Notes under the pieces: generated by a model
What the model was told of the DNA's origin: nothing
Seen by the model: only the letters and a program-made list of their open reading frames with translations
Database searches by the model: none
Made by a program: the position numbers and the translations under genes
Part shown: positions 52,975 to 61,902 of the stretch, piece after piece
How the letters are laid out: every line of letters starts with the position of its first letter
How positions within the stretch are numbered: position 1 is the stretch's first letter
Origin: an uncultured Draconibacterium sp.
GTDB taxonomy: Bacteria > Bacteroidota > Bacteroidia > Bacteroidales > Prolixibacteraceae
Assembly: GCF_963676735.1 (NCBI RefSeq)
Contig: NZ_OY781464.1
Location: forward strand, 1,459,001-1,523,000
Length of the DNA stretch: 64,000 bases
Reading direction: 5' to 3'

Positions 52975-54366
52975 CTAGTTCAAATAACTTTCAACCAAAT
53001 TGTTTCTGGTTTGAACGTGTGTTTTCAAGGTTTCAACAGCCGAGTCAAATTGCGAATCGTTACTTAAAAACGAATAGCCCGAAACTTCGGCATACACATA
53101 TTCTTTTATCAAATCGTAATAAGTAGAGTAAGTCGAAATCATATCAGCAGGTACAAATACCTCGTCGATAAATTGTTGCAGATAGTCCTCGTAAATAGCT
53201 TCGTATTCAGGTTGTGCAATTATGTACTTTATGAGTGGCCAGCTGCTGCTTACCTCGCTCATGCCTAAACTAAGTGCTCCACCATTTTTGCCGGTTTGAA
53301 ATGCTTCATTGTTATCCCACGGAATCCAGGTTAACATGCTGTTGTCGGGATTGTTGTACAGGTAGTAGTTGTGGGTCATTAAACCATAGGTATCCCAGTT
53401 TTGAATGATGTTGTTGGCGGCCAGGTATTTCAGAAAAACATCCACATTAAAAACAGCTTCAAGCTTGGTTTTCCAGGCTTCAACATCCGAGGTGCGTTCC
53501 GAACTATTGATGATGTCGTACAGGGCTCTAACATCTGAATAGTTGGCCGAATCCTCGTTGGTTTTAAGTTCCATTTCGCTGGTGTCGTAGCTTCCACTGG
53601 CAAACGAAGCGGCATCGCCATCGGGTTTATATAAATTACCCGAGCCATCGGCAAATTGTGTTTTTATTACCGAATCGTCAACCTCTTCAACAATGGTATA
53701 AACGCCATAGTATTGTGGACCACTGCCATAATCAACATAAACTACACAGAAGGCGGTTTGTGGTGACGCCAGGCCAAACTGGCGAAAAAGGTCGGCACCA
53801 ACTTTCTCGCGCATTTCTGATGCATCGAGGTAGTTGTTTTTAAGGTTTAACTGTTTAAAACCATAAAATCGTTGATTTTTAATGGCCGGGTAATCGTCTT
53901 CAAACTCGTCAAAATCAAGTTTAAACGAGAATTTTTTCAAGCCCGATCTATAAGTGGATTGAAGACTTGAGTTACCTTTGTAACGAATGCCAACATGGTA
54001 CCACTCGGTGTCGTTAAATTTAAACGAGCAGGGGTAGAACGAAGGATCATCAAAATCAAGCGATTCTCCCGGTCGGCTGCTACCGGAGCTTAATATTGAT
54101 GAAAGGTTGGATTGCATAGAAGTCCAATCATCGCTGTCAATAGTGATATCAAAACGTAAAACCTCGCTTTGGTTAAATACCATATCGTAATTTAGTGTTG
54201 CAGCAGAGCTGTGGGTGGCATCATCCCAGTCCGAGTAATCGGTCATATCCACAATTTCTTGTTCTTCTTCCTCCTCTTCTTCTACTTCAGTTACCAGATT
54301 CTCGTCGCGACAAGCGGCAAAAATTAGCAATAGAAGGGTTGTTGTAAACAGGCTTATTTTTTTCAT
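52975..54366 (-). CDS. CotH-family atypical kinase, surface lipoprotein
   Basis: 463 residues from ATG 54366, chosen because it directly begins a lipoprotein signal (MKKISLFTTTLLLLIFAAC); a longer frame from 54429 is less likely. A strongly acidic stretch (TEVEEEEEEEQEIVD) links to the CotH domain (about 45-463). The domain has FKFNDTEWYHVGIRYKGNSS, FKQLNLKNNYLDASEMREK and LTWIPWDNNEAF, where Asp and Asn fit the catalytic site of the family. CotH proteins can phosphorylate surface proteins. With VTC and DUF4956 proteins next door it forms a widespread but uncharacterised gene cluster. Confidence 0.85.
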   Translation of the reverse strand: MKKISLFTTTLLLLIFAACRDENLVTEVEEEEEEEQEIVDMTDYSDWDDATHSSAATLNYDMVFNQSEVLRFDITIDSDDWTSMQSNLSSILSSGSSRPGESLDFDDPSFYPCSFKFNDTEWYHVGIRYKGNSSLQSTYRSGLKKFSFKLDFDEFEDDYPAIKNQRFYGFKQLNLKNNYLDASEMREKVGADLFRQFGLASPQTAFCVVYVDYGSGPQYYGVYTIVEEVDDSVIKTQFADGSGNLYKPDGDAASFASGSYDTSEMELKTNEDSANYSDVRALYDIINSSERTSDVEAWKTKLEAVFNVDVFLKYLAANNIIQNWDTYGLMTHNYYLYNNPDNSMLTWIPWDNNEAFQTGKNGGALSLGMSEVSSSWPLIKYIIAQPEYEAIYEDYLQQFIDEVFVPADMISTYSTYYDLIKEYVYAEVSGYSFLSNDSQFDSAVETLKTHVQTRNNLVESYLN

Positions 54367-54441
54367 TGTGTTGTAATTTTTATTCCCCTTTATGCTCTGA
54401 AAAGGCAAAGAATCATCCCTTTGGAGCATTGCAGGACTTGT

Positions 54442-55089
54442 TTAAAATTTAATTTTGTATCCGATGTTGATAATGTGTTTGTTAAGGTAGTCGGAATTGT
54501 AATAATCAAACTCGTAGCTCACACCCAGGTAATTCTTTTTAAAGAGCTTGTAATCGGCACCAACAGAGTACCTTGTTTTGTACAGTTCACCTTCGTTTAA
54601 ATCCTGAAACAGCTGGACAGCCATATAAGGATTGATTTTAAAGTTGGGGACATCATACTTTACTTTTGCTTTGTAGCGCAAAAACTGTTTGTCGTCAATA
54701 TCATCGTCGGCATAATTGCTGTACATCAGGCGAAAGGAGGGTTCGAAGCGGCCAAATTTTTTCTCGGCGGTGGCGCTAAAACCGTATCGTCCCATGTATT
54801 CTGTATCTTTTTCATCGCGCACATTACCTATTAAACCGTAGGTGGCACCCAATGTAAACAGTTTAGAAGCCTTATACTCCAGCTCACCTTCAAGTAAGTA
54901 CTTGTCTAGCGAAAAACTATCATCAAAACGCAACTCGGGGCTGATGGTAAACTTTACTTTTTTTAGCGGTTTAAAGTTTAAGTCGAGTTTTGTTCTGGTC
55001 TGAAATTCGTTCTCAACTTCCTGGGCAAATGCAGTAGTTCCTGTACATAAAAGAAATATAACTGCCAGTATTTTAATTTTTGTTTTCAT
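54442..55089 (-). CDS. Outer-membrane beta-barrel protein, DUF2490-like
   Basis: 215 residues, signal peptide to TAFAQE, then repeated amphipathic beta strands with aromatic ends (TLGATYGLIGNVRDEKD, YSVGADYKLFKKNYLGVSYEFDY) and a final GYKIKF, ending in Phe as outer-membrane barrels do. It resembles DUF2490 proteins, small barrels of unknown role found next to CotH/VTC genes. It is between CotH and DUF4956 on the same strand. Confidence 0.75.
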   Translation of the reverse strand: MKTKIKILAVIFLLCTGTTAFAQEVENEFQTRTKLDLNFKPLKKVKFTISPELRFDDSFSLDKYLLEGELEYKASKLFTLGATYGLIGNVRDEKDTEYMGRYGFSATAEKKFGRFEPSFRLMYSNYADDDIDDKQFLRYKAKVKYDVPNFKINPYMAVQLFQDLNEGELYKTRYSVGADYKLFKKNYLGVSYEFDYYNSDYLNKHIINIGYKIKF

Positions 55090-55180
55090 CTTAAAAATCT
55101 TGTGGTTTCACTCTTAAATTTATATCGAAGCTTTTTTATAAGGGCCCAAAAAAGGGATGTTGTTTCTTTTTATGGGTGTG

Positions 55181-55891
55181 CTAAGAATGGTTTTCGTCGC
55201 TTTTGCCATTCACATTAAAATAGAGTGTAATGTCGGCAACGTCTTTCAAAAAGTCTATTTTCTGAATCTCGTAACGTTTAATATTAATTCCGGTACGTGC
55301 TTTCAAATCGGCCAAAAGCACTTCTTTTTTGTCGTCATGTATGTTCTCTATTTTTTCGTAAATCAAACGTATCGAGCCTTCTTGTTTCAGCATTAAGCGT
55401 TTTTCAAGCAGCCACAAACCAAAAACAATGGCCGAGTTGGTAAAAATTAATTCAACGTAACTCACTTTTTTGTTGGCCAGGGCATTTATTACTGAAATGC
55501 CGATAACAATAAAAAGGTAGGTCATTTCCTTAATGGGGATGGCATCGGTGCGGTAACGTATAATTCCGAAGATGGCAAATAAACCAAGAGCAAAACCGAG
55601 CTCGAGCTTAACGCTGTTTAGCAAAAAACTTAAAAGAAATACAACGGTGCCAACGGCCAAAAAACTAAAATAGAAGTCTTTGCGGCGGCTGTTTCGGGCA
55701 TACATGTAGTGCACCACCAAAAAACTTACAAAAAGGTTAAGGGCCAGGCGCACCAAAAGCTCCGAAAAGTCGCCCACGTTTATCAATTTAATGTCTAAGA
55801 ATCGAAGGCGCTCTTCCCAATTGGCCAATTCTGTTAATTCTGTCGACGCAACATTTTTAATGGTGTCGATTACTGTTTCTGTTTCACTCAT
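55181..55891 (-). CDS. DUF4956 multi-helix membrane protein
   Basis: 236 residues with about five membrane helices and the DUF4956 signature AIFGIIRYRTDAIPIKEM with the following VIGISVINALA. A cytoplasmic C-terminal domain (about 180-236) has LKARTGINIKRYEIQKID. It lies next to a VTC-domain protein (9 bp) in many Bacteroidota and actinobacteria; the pair has been suggested to make or use polyphosphate-like polymers, but that is not shown. Confidence 0.85.
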   Translation of the reverse strand: MSETETVIDTIKNVASTELTELANWEERLRFLDIKLINVGDFSELLVRLALNLFVSFLVVHYMYARNSRRKDFYFSFLAVGTVVFLLSFLLNSVKLELGFALGLFAIFGIIRYRTDAIPIKEMTYLFIVIGISVINALANKKVSYVELIFTNSAIVFGLWLLEKRLMLKQEGSIRLIYEKIENIHDDKKEVLLADLKARTGINIKRYEIQKIDFLKDVADITLYFNVNGKSDENHS

Positions 55892-55900
55892 GATTTTTAA

Positions 55901-56665
55901 TTAAAGGTTGTACAAACTGTGTTTTGTGCTGATGGTTTTTTCAATCATCCTGATTTTGTGTTTAAAAGCGTTGCGTTTTATTGAAGAGTCGGTAACCGTT
56001 CGGCCAATACAATATTTGCTGAATCCGGAGGTTTTTATCCGGTGGTTGCGCAATGCTCTGGCTAGTGGCGATGCTGCCGGCGAACCATCGGCTTTTATTT
56101 CAACAATAACGAGCTCGTTAAGTGCAATTTGCTTTTGTAAGGTTTTAAACTGCAGGTTAAAATCAATGGTGCATCGTTCTTTAAAGTTGCGGTTTACCAA
56201 AGTAATGCGCGAAAAATTATTGGTTAATGAGGGCGATAACTCTTCAACAGAAAAAGGTGTTATTTCCTGTAAAAATGAATTTTCTGCTTCACTGAAATTG
56301 TTATTAAATTCAGTTGGAATGCGTTTTTTTATCGTACGGCCCTTATTGTTTTTAAATTTTACTTCTAAAAAACTAATGCCGCTGTTAACATAGCTTCTGC
56401 GTCTTATTTTATAACGGTTGAGTTTGCCATTATGGTGGGCAGTAAACATACCATCGGTATCGGTATCGTAATAAATAGTACAGTAAGGAAGTGCTACTTC
56501 GTTTTTCATGGTAAGAATAAAGTAATGGTCTTGAACCGATTCGAGCAATTGGTGCAGCTGTTTAATGTTGAACCAGTATTTTGTGTCGGTTCGGTTCATC
56601 AGTTTTACCTTATCCATTTCATCTAACCTTATGGGGGCGAAATAATCTGTTTCCTTAGTATTCAT
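55901..56665 (-). CDS. VTC-domain protein (polyphosphate polymerase-like)
   Basis: 254 residues from ATG 56665; an upstream start at 56776 is rejected because the extra 37 residues look non-coding. The VTC domain fills the protein: NRTDTKYWFNI (Arg, Lys), YCTIYYDTDTDGMFTAHHNG, RYKIRRRSYVNSG and FLEVKFKNNKGR, the basic and acidic residues of the triphosphate-tunnel active site. Eukaryotic VTC4 makes polyphosphate; bacterial CotH-linked versions are unproven. No membrane helix is present, so DUF4956 probably anchors it. Confidence 0.85.
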   Translation of the reverse strand: MNTKETDYFAPIRLDEMDKVKLMNRTDTKYWFNIKQLHQLLESVQDHYFILTMKNEVALPYCTIYYDTDTDGMFTAHHNGKLNRYKIRRRSYVNSGISFLEVKFKNNKGRTIKKRIPTEFNNNFSEAENSFLQEITPFSVEELSPSLTNNFSRITLVNRNFKERCTIDFNLQFKTLQKQIALNELVIVEIKADGSPAASPLARALRNHRIKTSGFSKYCIGRTVTDSSIKRNAFKHKIRMIEKTISTKHSLYNL

Positions 56666-56890
56666 AATTGTTAAATATTGATTACACAAATAGTACAGAA
56701 CTGTTAATTTTTTCCCTAAAGTATCCTTGCAATTATTTATTCTAAAAAGAAATCGACGAATCGGGAGATTTTCCAAACGAGTTTTTCAGATCATACATTT
56801 ACCTTGCTGACCGGAGGTTTTTTAGAGGTATTCCATTAATATGAATAAAGTGCAGACCTGGATTAGTAATGCAGCTTAAACTAACAAAAC

Positions 56891-56931
56891 CACCAAAAAA
56901 ATAGGAAAACAATGCCATTGTTTTCCTATTT
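56891..56931 (-). terminator. Strong terminator of the Spy-like gene
   Basis: A perfect 15-bp stem AAATAGGAAAACAAT (56899-56913) / ATTGTTTTCCTATTT (56917-56931), loop GCC, is followed on the - strand by T7. It lies 34 bp past the Spy-like stop codon and isolates it from the VTC operon. Confidence 0.85.
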
Positions 56932-56964
56932 AAGGCTGCTAAAAAACCTGTACGCTTTTTTACA

Positions 56965-57390
56965 TTAAGGCCTTGACCTAGCTTGTTTCTTTTGTTGTTT
57001 TTTCAGGTACGCCGCAAATAATTCTTGTTGTTCATCGCTTAAAACAGCTGTTACTTTCTTCTCCATCGAAGCTTTTAAGGCCTCCATTTTACTTCTGTCG
57101 GGGCGGCCGGAACCGGTAGCTTTTTCAACAGCTGCAAAATGCTCCTGGTAAATTGCCAATACCTGTGTTTGCTGGTCTTCGTTTAACTGGATGTCAGCTG
57201 CAAGCTCAGCCACCATTTTCTTAATTTGTTTTGAATTTGGAATTGGTGGAGGACCTTGTTGTCCGCCTCCGTTGACTCCCGGAGGTTGCGCGAAAATAAC
57301 CGTACTGGTTGCCATTAAAATCAGCATAATTATTACTCCAATGGTAGTCACTAAAAATTTTTTTTTGTCTTGTTGTTCTGTTGTTTTCAT
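56965..57390 (-). CDS. Spy/CpxP-like small periplasmic protein
   Basis: 141 residues with an N-terminal hydrophobic segment (about 13-34, ending in VIFAQPPG), so exported or anchored. A Gly/Pro-rich stretch is followed by a helical core QIKKMVAELAADIQLNEDQQTQVLAIYQ and MEALKASMEKKVTAVLSDEQQ, the two LTxxQ-like repeats of the Spy/CpxP family and DUF4890-type proteins. Such proteins help against metal or envelope stress. It is likely monocistronic, between two terminators. Confidence 0.7.
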   Translation of the reverse strand: MKTTEQQDKKKFLVTTIGVIIMLILMATSTVIFAQPPGVNGGGQQGPPPIPNSKQIKKMVAELAADIQLNEDQQTQVLAIYQEHFAAVEKATGSGRPDRSKMEALKASMEKKVTAVLSDEQQELFAAYLKKQQKKQARSRP

Positions 57391-57674
57391 TTTGTTAAAC
57401 TTTTTTGTTCAAAATTGTTGTTTTATTTCCCCATAACTTCCCGGGGTAGACGACTTATAATTGTTTAAACAAGTGCATTTTAGTAGCATTTGCATTTCAA
57501 ATAAAAGAGATACTGAAATGAAATTTAAATGGAATCTATGAATTTGAAGATTTTATCGACAGATTTTATAACTGATTGCCATTTCAGATAATTTTTCGCT
57601 AATAAGCAGTAACTAAGATTTGTACGATTAAACCGATTTGCTACTTTTGATGCGACTAACAACTACCTGTAATT
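57391..57674 (+). promoter_or_regulatory. Promoter of the truncated sigma gene
   Basis: This divergent gap holds TTG (57620-57622) and TACTTTTG (57642-57649), a perfect TAnnTTTG -7 box, for the + strand fragment starting at 57675. Nothing else recognisable was seen, apart from the unlocated promoter of the Spy-like gene on the - strand. Confidence 0.55.
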
Positions 57675-57821
57675 TTGAAAGATAACGCAAATCGAAAATA
57701 TTGGCAGCAAGTTTGGGATAAGTTTAAAGCTGGCGACCGGTATGCTTTTGAGACCATTTACAACGAATTTGTTGATTCTTTGTATGCCTATGGTTCAAAA
57801 ATAACGTCGAATAAATATTAG
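57675..57821 (+). pseudogene. N-terminal fragment of an ECF-type RNA polymerase sigma factor
   Basis: A TTG-initiated frame of 48 codons reads ...WQQVWDKFKAGDRYAFETIY then NEFVDSLYAYGSKITS, the start of region 2 of Bacteroidota ECF (FecI-like) sigma factors, normally about 180-200 residues. It ends at TAG 57819 with the remaining regions 2-4 missing. A good promoter remains upstream. It was probably the regulator of a lost SusCD-type locus. Confidence 0.75.
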
Positions 57822-57879
57822 AGAACCTGTTTAAGCAGATGTAGTACGTGTGTACAAGGACTATTTTAGAACTATGTAA

Positions 57880-58128
57880 AATGGGGTATACGAATTTGAA
57901 CAAAACTCGGATGGCGAAAGCTGCTTTTATTTTGACGATGATTTGATCATTGACAAAGCAAAAAACTGGAATCCGTTTAGGAAAGTGGAAAAAGTTGCAT
58001 TGCGAAAGGGATGGCATGCCTTTTCGTTAGTGTACAAAGCAAGTGAAAATCCTCGTACTATTGAATTGAACTATGCGGTTCAAGGCGAAAGAAAGGAGGC
58101 CTTGTATGAGGCCATAATGGGGAAATAA
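57880..58128 (+). pseudogene. C-terminal remnant of a PA14-like domain protein
   Basis: After TAA at 57877 another frame reads GVYEFEQNSDGESCFYFDDD, then WNPFRKVEKVALRKGWHAFSL and RTIELNYAVQGERKEA, with a stop at 58126. The glycan-binding PA14 wording (GxYxFxxxSDGxSxxYFDD) is typical of the end of a secreted glycosidase. The catalytic part is gone. It starts 56 bp after the sigma remnant, so a deletion joined two genes of a former locus. An ATG at 57943 could give a 61-residue peptide. Confidence 0.6.
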
Positions 58129-58163
58129 GATAAAAAAAGGTTAATATGATAATTTATAGAACG

Positions 58164-59735
58164 ATGAAGTACCTAACCCTAATTATTATTTGTAGTTTAC
58201 TGTTTGCATGTTCAGTTAAAAAAACTGGAGAAACCCGGCCTAATATTGTGTTTATAATGAGCGACGACCATGCCTATCAGGCCATAAGTGCCTATGGACA
58301 TGGCTTAAACCATACACACAATATCGATCGAATTGCGGAAGAAGGGGCTATTTTTACCAAAGGTTATGTAACCAACTCGATTTGTGCACCCAGCCGTGCG
58401 GTAATGCTAACCGGCAAGCACAGTTTTGTTAACGGAAAAGTGGATAACCTGCAGGCTTTTGACTGGAGCCAGGATAACGTAGCCAAACAGTTACAAAAAG
58501 CAGGCTATCAAACCGCTATGATTGGCAAAATCCATATCGATGGTTTGCCGCAGGGATTTGATTATTCAAACGTATTGCCGGGGCAAGGACAATATTACAA
58601 CCCCGATTTTATTGAAAACGGCGTTAAAAAGCAATACCACGGTTATTGTACACAAATTACTACCGATATTGCTTTAGACTGGTTAAAAAACAAACGTGAT
58701 AAAAACAAGCCTTTTCTGATGCTTTATCACCAAAAGGCGCCACACCGTAGCTGGATGCCAGAGAAAAAATACCTCGATTTGTTTGAGGATTCTACCTTTA
58801 CACCGCCTGCCAATTTTTTCGATAATTTTGAAAACCGCCCCGTTGCTGCCGAACACGAAATGGGGATTTGGGAACACATGGATTTGGTTTACGACCTTAA
58901 AATGCTGGACGATGAAGGTGAAATAAAGACCCTGTACCGTGGAATGGGACAAAGACTGTACGACCGTATGGATGATGAGCAGCGCGCAGCCTGGGATGCA
59001 CATTATAAGCCTATAATAGCAGATTTTAAACAACAAAAGCCCGAAGGAAAAGCCCTGGCTTTGTGGAAATTCAATCGATACATGAAAGATTACCTCGCCA
59101 CTATTCAATCGGTTGACGATGGTGTTGGGCAGGTACTCGACTACCTCGATGAAGAGGGCCTGGCCGAAAATACGATTGTAATTTATACCTCCGATCAGGG
59201 ATTTTACCTGGGCGAACATGGTTGGTTCGATAAACGTTTTATGTACGAAGAGTCGTTTCGTACGCCCATTTTAATGCGTTACCCAAATGAAATAAAACCG
59301 GGAACCGTTGTTGATGGTCTTGTGCAAAATCTCGATTTTGCACCAACATTTCTGGATTATGCAGAAACCGCAATTCCTGAAGATATTCAGGGCGAATCAT
59401 TCAGGAGCTTGGCACAAGGAAAGACCGAAAACTGGCGCGATGCCATTTATTATACCTATTACGAGTTCCCTGGTGAACATCATGTGCAACGCCATTACGG
59501 AGTACGTACCGACCGCTATAAACTCATTCATTTCTATTATGATTCGGATACCTGGGAATTATACGATTTGGAAAAGGACCCAACAGAAATGAACAATTTA
59601 TATAATGAACCAGAGTATGCCGAAGTGCAAAAACATATGCACGCAAAACTACTTGAAGTTCGGAAAAAGTACGGTGACAGTGATGAGATAGATCAAAAAA
59701 ACTTACAACGATATCTGGATAAGAAAGGAATTTAA
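58164..59735 (+). CDS. S1-family formylglycine-dependent sulfatase, lipoprotein
   Basis: 523 residues from ATG 58164 (a start at 58146 is less likely since the signal begins at 58164). Lipoprotein signal with Cys16 in LLFAC. IMSDDHAYQA supplies metal ligands, Cys74 begins the maturation motif CAPSR (NSICAPSRAVMLTGKH), and YTSDQGFYLGEHGWFDK is the second metal-site segment. It belongs to a different S1 subgroup from the one at 6.4 kb (motif context and length differ). It lies after two gene remnants, apparently a survivor of an eroded locus. Target is unknown. Confidence 0.92.
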   Translation: MKYLTLIIICSLLFACSVKKTGETRPNIVFIMSDDHAYQAISAYGHGLNHTHNIDRIAEEGAIFTKGYVTNSICAPSRAVMLTGKHSFVNGKVDNLQAFDWSQDNVAKQLQKAGYQTAMIGKIHIDGLPQGFDYSNVLPGQGQYYNPDFIENGVKKQYHGYCTQITTDIALDWLKNKRDKNKPFLMLYHQKAPHRSWMPEKKYLDLFEDSTFTPPANFFDNFENRPVAAEHEMGIWEHMDLVYDLKMLDDEGEIKTLYRGMGQRLYDRMDDEQRAAWDAHYKPIIADFKQQKPEGKALALWKFNRYMKDYLATIQSVDDGVGQVLDYLDEEGLAENTIVIYTSDQGFYLGEHGWFDKRFMYEESFRTPILMRYPNEIKPGTVVDGLVQNLDFAPTFLDYAETAIPEDIQGESFRSLAQGKTENWRDAIYYTYYEFPGEHHVQRHYGVRTDRYKLIHFYYDSDTWELYDLEKDPTEMNNLYNEPEYAEVQKHMHAKLLEVRKKYGDSDEIDQKNLQRYLDKKGI

Positions 59736-59778
59736 AAAATTAATTCCTTTTAAAAATACAGACACAAATTAGAAAGGA

Positions 59779-59819
59779 AGAGATAAGCAAACGCATTTAA
59801 TTTGTTTATCTCTTTTTTT
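59779..59819. terminator. Bidirectional terminator between the sulfatase and the response regulator
   Basis: AGAGATAAGCAAA (59779-59791) pairs with TTTGTTTATCTCT (59801-59813), one mismatch, followed by T-rich DNA. It serves the convergent ends of the + strand sulfatase and the - strand regulator gene, whose stop is just right of it. Confidence 0.75.
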
Positions 59820-59820
59820 G

Positions 59821-60534
59821 CTATTTTAAAAAGCGCGTATCTAGAAATTCCTGAAAAAGCTCTTTATACTGTTCGCTTATGGGAATGTAGTCTTTACCAA
59901 AAATAATGCGGTTACGCTCGATAGTTGAAATTTTATTGAGGTTAACAATAAACGAGCGATGTACACGCATAAAATCTGACTTAGGTAAAAAGTCTTCCAT
60001 TTTCTTCATGCCCATTAATGCCATTATCGGCTTCTGGTTGTCGAGGTGAATTCGCACATAGTCACGCATACTTTCAATATAGGTAATGTCGTTAAAATCA
60101 ATACGTACAATTTTATATTCCGATTTTATAAACAGGTATCGGTCGTTTTTTTCAACAGTTTCAGTCACTTCTTTTTTTGAGAAGAAACGTTCTTTTGTTT
60201 TGGTAACAGCCTTTAAAAAATCGGGGTAGCCAATGGGTTTTACCAGGTAATCGGCAGCATCCAGCTGAAAGCCTTCGTAGCCATATTCGCGATAGGCAGT
60301 GGTAAAAATAACCTTTGCCGGGGTTGATATCGATTTTACAAAATCGAGCCCGGTAAGATCGGGCATATTAATATCAACAAACATCAAATCAATTTCATTT
60401 TTCTGAAGAAAATTCATTGCTTTAAGCGCACTGTTAAATTTTCCAGCCAATTCCAAAAAGGGGGTCTTTTCAATATAGCTTTCTATTTGTCGTAAAGCTA
60501 AGGGTTCGTCGTCGATGGCAATACAGCGTATCAT
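59821..60534 (-). CDS. LytTR-family response regulator
   Basis: 237 residues: a receiver domain (about 1-120) with phosphoacceptor Asp54 in LMFVDINMPDLTG and IAIDDEPLALRQIESY at the start, and a LytTR DNA-binding domain (about 135-237; YIESMRDYVRIHLDNQKPI, FMRVHRSFIVNLNKI). Overlaps the sensor gene start-stop by 4 bp (ATGA), so the two are translationally coupled. It controls unknown genes; LytTR operators were not identified here. Confidence 0.93.
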   Translation of the reverse strand: MIRCIAIDDEPLALRQIESYIEKTPFLELAGKFNSALKAMNFLQKNEIDLMFVDINMPDLTGLDFVKSISTPAKVIFTTAYREYGYEGFQLDAADYLVKPIGYPDFLKAVTKTKERFFSKKEVTETVEKNDRYLFIKSEYKIVRIDFNDITYIESMRDYVRIHLDNQKPIMALMGMKKMEDFLPKSDFMRVHRSFIVNLNKISTIERNRIIFGKDYIPISEQYKELFQEFLDTRFLK

Positions 60535-61616
60535 AATGGTAGTTTTAAGCTAACGGAGAATACTTTATTGTCGGGCTGATTAATGTTCAGTTCGTAATTA
60601 GTGGTATAAATTAAGGCCAGTCGTTTGCGGGCGTTTTCTAATCCAATGCCTGAGTTTGCATTTTTTTCTTGTTTCGAATGATTGGAGTTTTTCAGCTCGA
60701 AATACAAATGATCTTTTTTAAACACGTATTTTATGTGTATAAACGAGGGTTCTTCGTAGCTAACACCGTGTTTGAATGCATTTTCGATAAACGATATGGT
60801 TAACAAGGGGGGGATTGCTATTTCCGGTAATTTTTCAGGTATTTCAACGTTTATATCAACCTCTTCCGAAAAACGCAATTTCATTAATTCCACATAACTC
60901 TTTACAAAATCAATCTCTTTTTGAATTGAAATCTTGTCGGTTTGCGATTCATACAGCATGTAGGCCATCATATTCGATAGACGGATAATTGCCTCTTTTG
61001 CCTCTTCTGTGTTAATATCAACCAGTGCATGAATATTATTTAAAGTATTCATGAAAAAATGAGGGCTTACCTGGTTTTGAAGAAAGGCCATTTTGTTTTC
61101 CACATTTTCTTTTTCGAGTATAATTTTGTTTTGCTCGGCCTGTAGCCATTTGCCCGCAAACGAAAGCCCTGCATCGAATCCAATCATTAAGATGCTAATT
61201 ATTAAAAGGTTTCCAGATGGGGGAATAAATTCTCTGGGGCCTTTCCCATGAGGTGGAGGTCCGAGTGGACCTTCGCCAGGAGGCCTCATTGCTTGCATGG
61301 CATCGGCTGGTGGAGCGTCGGTGTTTCCAAAAAAATAAGATACCAATACGAGTAGCACCAGTATGCAAAAGACAGAAACAAAATATAGTATTCGTCTTCC
61401 TTTTAAAAATTGAGGAAATAGGAGGTAATGGTTTATCAGAAAAACAACAAAAACAAATCCATACTCTGTCCATATTTTTGAAATGTGTTCCCATGCTATT
61501 CCGTTGGATGTGTCGCCAGCTAACAAAGGAATGGCAAATATTAGCAGCCAGATAAAAAGCATTATCTGAAATTGTACTCTGCTAAAATTAGTATTGGGTT
61601 TTAAGGTCGTTCTCAT
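60531..61616 (-). CDS. LytS/YehU-type sensor histidine kinase
   Basis: 361 residues. Four membrane helices lie in residues about 12-150, with a Pro/Gly-rich periplasmic loop (about 95-130, PPGEGPLGPPPHGKGP) before the fourth. The His_kinase domain carries the phosphorylated His in QNQVSPHFFMNTLNN and the ATP-binding ENAFKHGV and GIGLENARKRL motifs. Partner of the response regulator that follows with a 4-bp overlap. The loop could sense a metal or envelope signal; this is inference. Confidence 0.92.
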   Translation of the reverse strand: MRTTLKPNTNFSRVQFQIMLFIWLLIFAIPLLAGDTSNGIAWEHISKIWTEYGFVFVVFLINHYLLFPQFLKGRRILYFVSVFCILVLLVLVSYFFGNTDAPPADAMQAMRPPGEGPLGPPPHGKGPREFIPPSGNLLIISILMIGFDAGLSFAGKWLQAEQNKIILEKENVENKMAFLQNQVSPHFFMNTLNNIHALVDINTEEAKEAIIRLSNMMAYMLYESQTDKISIQKEIDFVKSYVELMKLRFSEEVDINVEIPEKLPEIAIPPLLTISFIENAFKHGVSYEEPSFIHIKYVFKKDHLYFELKNSNHSKQEKNANSGIGLENARKRLALIYTTNYELNINQPDNKVFSVSLKLPL

Positions 61617-61902
61617 ATGCTTGTAAATGTAAAGTTTTTCTATACGCTTTCAATTTAATTTGTGAATATAGATTAGAATGAGCCAATCATAAAGGATAAC
61701 TTTTTAGTGCACCTAATACTCTACAGTTTCTATAAACAATATCCTTATTTTATTCATCCGTGTTTTTAACAATTCTAAATTTGAATATTCAAAAAAAGTT
61801 GATGAAATAGTCATTGAAAAAAAGTCTCGACAGAACAGGTAATTTTATCGACAAACCAAACCTGGTGATTTCTATTTTTTTGTGAATTAGTCTCGATTTC
61901 AT
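61617..61902. other. Gap upstream of the sensor kinase
   Basis: A non-coding AT-rich stretch. GAACAGGTAATTTTA occurs at 61833-61847 and again at 62068-62082, where it overlaps the regulator's stop codon. No gene was seen. Confidence 0.4.

Noticed and set aside
55908..56393. A 161-codon + strand frame opposite the VTC gene
   Set aside because: Shadow of the VTC domain; no domain signature of its own.
56666..56776. Upstream start for the VTC protein
   Set aside because: The extra 37 residues are basic and unlike the family; ATG 56665 begins a normal VTC N-terminus.
58683..59219. A 178-codon - strand frame inside the second sulfatase
   Set aside because: Antisense to conserved sulfatase residues.
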